Assembly (NCBI GenBank): GCA_030643245.1
Contig: DAOWME010000034.1
Span: 1 to 17,635 of the forward strand
DNA: 17,635 bases
DNA from: Deltaproteobacteria bacterium
GTDB taxonomy: Bacteria; Desulfobacterota; UBA8473
Direction: 5' to 3'
Made by a program: the position numbers and the translations under genes. Below are positions 14,445-17,635 of the stretch, one piece after another; position 1 is the stretch's first letter, and each line of letters starts with the position of its first letter. The notes under the pieces were generated by a model, which searched no databases, was not told the origin of the DNA, and saw nothing but the letters and a program-made list of their open reading frames with translations.

Positions 14445-14948
14445 CTACATCTTATACTTGCCGAAGTCTTCCGGAGACATCTGATCCAAAATCTCTGCCC
14501 ATTTCTCTGATTCCTTGTCTTGTTTGGCTGCCACAGTCTTCTCTTTCAGGTCAATCTTCCTGGACTTCCTGATAACCTCTTCACTAACATATATCGGGGA
14601 ATCGGTTCTCAGCGCTATTGCTATGGCATCACTGGGACGAGAATCAATGGCGTACTTCTTTCCGGACATCTTTATATAAAGGGTGGCATAAAAGGTATTG
14701 TCCTTGAGGTCGTTGACCTCTATCCTTACGACCTCAACCTTTAGGGTCTCAAATATGTTCTTTAATAGATCATGGGTCATGGGACGGGGAGGCTCGATAT
14801 CTTCAAGCTCAGTGGCTATGGCGCTTGCCTCCAGCAGCCCAATCCAGATCGGAACCGTGTTCTTGTCCTCGCTATCCTTAAGGATGACAATGGGCATGTT
14901 AGTAAAAGGATCAACAGTTAAACCCATTACTTTCATTTCTTTAAACAT
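14445..14948 (-). CDS. Bifunctional nuclease family protein (DUF151)
   Basis: The 167-residue protein shows the DUF151 signature: MPIVILKDSEDKNTVPIWIG at the start, THDLLKNIFETLKVEVVRIEV in the middle, and IDSRPSDAIAIALRTDSPIYVSEEVI near 101-125. A charged C-terminal tail follows. Characterised members have been described as nucleases acting on DNA and RNA; the role in bacteria of this group is not settled. The ATG follows GGGGGTGA. It lies 43 bp downstream of miaB on the same strand and is probably co-transcribed. It is tail to tail with uvrB, and no terminator fits in the 14-bp gap, so the two transcripts likely overlap. Confidence 0.9.
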   Translation of the reverse strand: MFKEMKVMGLTVDPFTNMPIVILKDSEDKNTVPIWIGLLEASAIATELEDIEPPRPMTHDLLKNIFETLKVEVVRIEVNDLKDNTFYATLYIKMSGKKYAIDSRPSDAIAIALRTDSPIYVSEEVIRKSRKIDLKEKTVAAKQDKESEKWAEILDQMSPEDFGKYKM

Positions 14949-14991
14949 AGGTCACCCCCCTAATACATGTGTTTTCCATGGCGATAAATCC

Positions 14992-16311
14992 TCAATAAAT
15001 TTCTCCCTCCAGGGAATGCAAGAATGCCCTCTTCACTCGGACAGGTGTTGTAACCCCTATCTGATGGGAGAAACCTTCAAAATTAACCACCTTATTTGAT
15101 CTGGTTCTTCCGGTCATTCGCAAAGGATTCGTCTTACTCGTACCTTCTACTAATACCCCTACTTCCTTACCTTCCAATTTTCTGTTCTTTGTCAGAGTAT
15201 ATTTCTCTTGACAAGCCTGAAGCGTCTTTAGCCTTTTGCTCTTTATGCCGTTATCAATCTTTTCGGGCAGCCTCGAAGCCCTCGTTTCAACCCTATCAGA
15301 ATACTTGAAAGAAAATACGCTGTCGAATTTCACTGTCTCCATCAACCTGAGGGTCTCTTCAAAATCCTTCGCAGTCTCCCCGGGGAATCCCACTATAATA
15401 TCGGACGTTATGCTTATGTCCGGGCATACATTTCGAAGTCTTTCCACTTTTCTGATATAGTCTCCTACTGTATATCCTCTCTTCATCACCTTGAGAACCG
15501 AGTCCGAACCTGACTGAACAGGTAAGTGGATATGTTCACACAGCTTATCCAGCTCTCGAAAAGAATAGGTCAGCTCTTCGGACAGGTCTTTAGGATGAGA
15601 GGTAGTAAAACGTATCCTCTCCAATCCATCTATCTCGTTTACGGCTCGCAACAATTCCGGAAAGATCATCTCTCCCTTAACATACTTCCCATAAGAATTG
15701 ACGTTTTGTCCCAAGAGGGTTACTTCTTTTACACCCGACTCCGAAAGCCTCCTGATTTCCTCGAGTATCTCCCCGCTTTTCCGGCTCATCTCCCTGCCTC
15801 TCACATAGGGAACGATACAGAAAGAACAGTAATTGTCACACCCCTGCATAATTGTGACATAGGATTTTATCTGGTTTTGCATAGGAAGAGAAGGAACTGT
15901 TAGGGAGGGGATAGAATCATACATTTTCGTTTCGTGAAGTCTCTTCCCGCTTTGTTCAACCGCATCGATCAACTGGGGTAACTTATGGATGTTATGGGTT
16001 CCAAAAACGAAATCGAGATGAGGAACCCGGTGTAGTATCTTTTCTCCTTCCTGTTGGGCCACACACCCACCAACACCGATAATAAGCTCAGGGTTTTTCT
16101 CCTTTAACCTTTTAAGCCGACCCAGGCTGCTATATACCTTATGTTCCGCCTTCTCTCTAATACTACAGGTATTGACCACGATCAGATCGGCCTCATTAAG
16201 GTCCTTCGTCAATCTGTAATCACGATTCTCAAGAATTTGAAAGATTTTCTCCGAATCGTGTTCATTCATCTGGCAGCCAAAGGTTTGGATGAAAACAGCC
16301 TTCTGTCCCAT
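14992..16311 (-). CDS. miaB: tRNA-2-methylthio-N6-dimethylallyladenosine synthase MiaB
   Basis: This radical SAM methylthiotransferase adds the 2-methylthio group to i6A37 in tRNA. The N-terminal UPF0004 domain carries the three auxiliary-cluster cysteines Cys13 (TFGCQMNEHDS), Cys49 (NTCSIREKAE) and Cys83 (GGCVAQQEG). The radical SAM cluster is Cys158, Cys162 and Cys165 in QGCDNYCSFC. A TRAM domain ends the protein (GVLVEGTSKTNPLRMTGRT to LHSLEGEIY). QMNEHDS near the start and the 439-residue length point to MiaB, not MtaB or RimO. I chose the ATG that leaves the family's usual short N terminus; GGAGAAG lies 14 bp upstream. A GTG at 16374, with AGGGA seven bases ahead, would add 21 residues and cannot be excluded. 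The DUF151 gene follows. Confidence 0.95.
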   Translation of the reverse strand: MGQKAVFIQTFGCQMNEHDSEKIFQILENRDYRLTKDLNEADLIVVNTCSIREKAEHKVYSSLGRLKRLKEKNPELIIGVGGCVAQQEGEKILHRVPHLDFVFGTHNIHKLPQLIDAVEQSGKRLHETKMYDSIPSLTVPSLPMQNQIKSYVTIMQGCDNYCSFCIVPYVRGREMSRKSGEILEEIRRLSESGVKEVTLLGQNVNSYGKYVKGEMIFPELLRAVNEIDGLERIRFTTSHPKDLSEELTYSFRELDKLCEHIHLPVQSGSDSVLKVMKRGYTVGDYIRKVERLRNVCPDISITSDIIVGFPGETAKDFEETLRLMETVKFDSVFSFKYSDRVETRASRLPEKIDNGIKSKRLKTLQACQEKYTLTKNRKLEGKEVGVLVEGTSKTNPLRMTGRTRSNKVVNFEGFSHQIGVTTPVRVKRAFLHSLEGEIY

Positions 16312-16692
16312 GAAAATCGTTTGATCTTCTCCATAAATTGGTGTATTGGTAAATTTGGGAAAAGTTTTCCCCACACCGGATCCCTGTGAACTGTTACATC
16401 CCGTCTTCTTTTACAGATACTTCAACAATCCGCTTTCGGAACTGAGAAGCCTTAAGTAAAAAATTACCACATATCCTAGTTTTTTTCAACGACAAACTGG
16501 CGGGAATCTGTAATTCCGGTTGGTTGCAGATACTCTCACCTCCTTTGAAAGAGATGAACTACATCTTAAATGCGAAGACATGACAATAAAGAGAGGCACA
16601 AGGCAGTAGAAAAGAAATAAGGAGAAAATCATTGTATATTACTGTTTTTTTAGGGAGATGAGGGTAACTGCACCCATTCAAATTATGTCCAT
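16312..16692. other. Gap between miaB and the DUF502 gene, no confident gene
   Basis: No convincing gene is seen in this stretch. On the minus strand an ideal Shine-Dalgarno sequence, AAAGGAGGTGAGAGT, is followed by a 45-codon open frame from 16531 to 16394 that begins with ATC, not a standard start. A GGGAAA-ACT-TTTCCC hairpin (16358-16372) lies at the alternative GTG start of miaB. GGAATCTGTAATTCC (16503-16517) is a small inverted repeat. The right edge holds the end of R2 copy iv from 16686. No clear promoter for miaB was found. Confidence 0.4.
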
Positions 16693-16737
16693 CTAGAAAT
16701 GGCCGCTTTCCGCAATCTCTGCGTCAGTCTGTGCGGC
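16686..16737 (+). repeat. R2 repeat end, copy iv, inside the DUF502 3' end
   Basis: TGTCCATCTAGAAATGG followed by CCGCAATCTCTGCG matches the left end and inner part of R2 copy ii at 5647-5690. The match runs into the DUF502 coding region and then fades, so this is a partial copy. A G-to-A difference (TTCTAG in place of TTCTGG, read on the minus strand) makes the DUF502 stop codon. Confidence 0.8.
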
Positions 16738-17364
16738 GTTGTTTGTGTTATTATCCCCAACCTGTTCAGGCGGGGTTAAAATACCGCCTGAAATTATGAG
16801 CTTAAAGGCATCTTCCACTGTCATGTCGAGGTTTACAATATCCTTCTCCGGCACAAGTATATAGAATCCGGAGGTGGGATTTGGCGTAGTGGGAACAAAC
16901 ACATTGATCGTCTTTATCTTCGTCTTACTCTGGACCTCTCCCTCGGAAACCCCGGTGACAAATGCTATAACCCACAACCGTCGTCTCGGATACTCCACCA
17001 TGACAACCCGTTTGAAATTCTTTGAATTATGCATAAATATGGCATCTACAAGTTGTTTTATGCCAGTATATATATTTCTCACCAGGGGTATCTTGTATAC
17101 TATCCATTCTCCGATGGAGACCACCTTTTTGCCAAGAAAGCTCTGGGTAAGAACTCCCACAACGAAGATCAAAACCACTGTAGCTATTAACCCTAGACCC
17201 GGAACATGAAAGGGCAAGTAAGTATCGGGGTGGAACTTTGGGGGTACGTATTTCAGCACCTTGTCCATCACACCGATGAACGTCCCAAGAATGTACAAAG
17301 TTAAAGTAATTGGTATCGTAGCCAGTAAACCAGTTATAAAGTATTTTTTTATATGTTTTTTCAT
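16693..17364 (-). CDS. DUF502 family membrane protein with a repeat-derived C-terminal tail
   Basis: The 223-residue protein has the DUF502 layout: two membrane helices (about 9-31 and 56-77) and family motifs SIGEWIVYKIPLVRNIYTGI at 83-102, RVVMVEYPRR at 119-128, VFVPTTPNPTSGFY at 155-168 and a DAFKLIISGG end near 185-194. Its function is unknown; members sit in the cytoplasmic membrane. Family members usually end soon after the SGG segment. Here a polar linker and then residues 210-223 (AAQTDAEIAESGHF) are encoded by an R2 repeat, which also supplies the TAG stop. The ATG is preceded by AAAGG with longish spacing. It is monocistronic as far as can be seen, and R2 copy v lies upstream. Confidence 0.88.
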   Translation of the reverse strand: MKKHIKKYFITGLLATIPITLTLYILGTFIGVMDKVLKYVPPKFHPDTYLPFHVPGLGLIATVVLIFVVGVLTQSFLGKKVVSIGEWIVYKIPLVRNIYTGIKQLVDAIFMHNSKNFKRVVMVEYPRRRLWVIAFVTGVSEGEVQSKTKIKTINVFVPTTPNPTSGFYILVPEKDIVNLDMTVEDAFKLIISGGILTPPEQVGDNNTNNAAQTDAEIAESGHF

Positions 17365-17505
17365 TTACCAGTACCTTTCACATCTAATACTTACATCCCA
17401 AAAGTAGGTTCAAGTTAGCGTCCTTCGGGCGAGCTGTTGGCTGTTAGTGCTTAAGCCGTTAAGTCTGTTTGGCTTATTAGCTTAATGGCTTACCAGCTTA
17501 ATAGC
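17365..17505. other. A/T-rich spacer with short repeated words, upstream of DUF502
   Basis: No gene is seen. The stretch contains repeated words such as TTAAGC/GCTTAA and AGCTTAAT (17480-17505, twice with one near-copy) and AGCTGTTGGCTGTTAG. It probably holds the DUF502 promoter on the minus strand, but I could not pick out a convincing pair of boxes. Confidence 0.35.
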
Positions 17506-17635
17506 TAGTGTCCATCCATAAATGGACTTCTTGAGAAAAGGGCACGAGTTGGTTTCCAATTCAGAAATGAGCAATTTTTTCTCTGAGCAAGGCCGCACGA
17601 CGGTTTGCGCCGAGGCGTACATGGTCGTACGTCGC
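17506..17635 (-). repeat. R2 repeat, copy v, inverted and running off the window
   Basis: The first 60 bp (17506-17565) are the exact reverse complement of 2248-2307, beginning CTAGTGTCCATCCATAAATGG. They continue into TTCAGAAATGAGCAAT, shared with the inner part of copy ii, and then a GC-rich interior (GGTTTGCGCCGAGGCGTAC, CGTACGTCGC) that is cut by the window end. Confidence 0.82.

Noticed and set aside
17401..17635. Repeated words near the window end as a possible CRISPR array or tRNA cluster.
   Set aside because: There is no regular repeat-spacer spacing and no cloverleaf; the stretch is low-complexity sequence followed by an R2 repeat.

Overview
The window reads as a piece of chromosome from an anaerobic, diderm bacterium, most likely a deltaproteobacterium in the broad sense (Desulfobacterota, syntroph or sulfate-reducer type). 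This rests on gene content: a B12-binding radical SAM protein, an SCP-x-type thiolase beside a fused HMG-CoA-synthase-like/DUF35 protein, a CaiC-like CoA ligase, a DUF502 membrane protein and a DUF151 nuclease. The style of the intergenic repeats fits as well. The assignment is inference; no marker gene gives a species. No rRNA, tRNA, CRISPR array, prophage or complete insertion sequence was recognised.

Layout. (1) 40-2046, plus strand: a membrane-anchored LTA-synthase/MdoB-type phosphoglycerol transferase or sulfatase-fold enzyme. (2) 2342-5398, plus strand: a two-gene unit of a B12-binding radical SAM protein and a TPR protein of unknown function. (3) 5859-8508, minus strand: a two-gene operon with its own likely promoter, made of an HMG-CoA-synthase-like protein fused to a DUF35 zinc-ribbon/OB-fold domain, then a thiolase. 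(4) 9085-12115, plus strand: an acyl-CoA ligase overlapping cysS, behind a near-perfect sigma70-type promoter. (5) 12394-14430, plus strand: uvrB. (6) 14445-16311, minus strand: miaB followed by a DUF151 bifunctional-nuclease family gene, convergent with uvrB. (7) 16693-17364, minus strand: a DUF502 membrane protein.

The most distinctive content is in the gaps. Two families of palindromic, MITE-like repeats fill nearly every one. R1 is about 186 bp, has long terminal inverted repeats and folds end to end into one imperfect hairpin; there are four copies, all in the same orientation (2119, 5460, 8657, 12203). Two full copies differ by paired, compensatory changes that keep the stem intact. R2 has ends that read roughly AGTGTCCATCCA(G/T)AAATGG and variable interiors; there are five copies or partial copies (2248, 5644, 8845, 16686, 17506). 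In three consecutive gaps an R1 is followed directly by an R2. The thiolase/HMGCS-DUF35 operon therefore sits between two direct copies of an R1-R2 composite. Repeat ends also touch genes: one R2 encodes the last 14 residues and stop codon of the DUF502 protein, one R2 ends exactly at the thiolase stop codon, and one R1 ends 12 bp before the uvrB start.

The thiolase, HMGCS-DUF35 and CoA ligase genes plausibly serve one CoA-thioester pathway (acid activation, then thiolytic or Claisen C-C chemistry), but no substrate can be read from sequence. The HMGCS-like domain lacks the expected catalytic Cys and Glu, so it is not a standard HMG-CoA synthase. cysS, uvrB and miaB are ordinary housekeeping genes.
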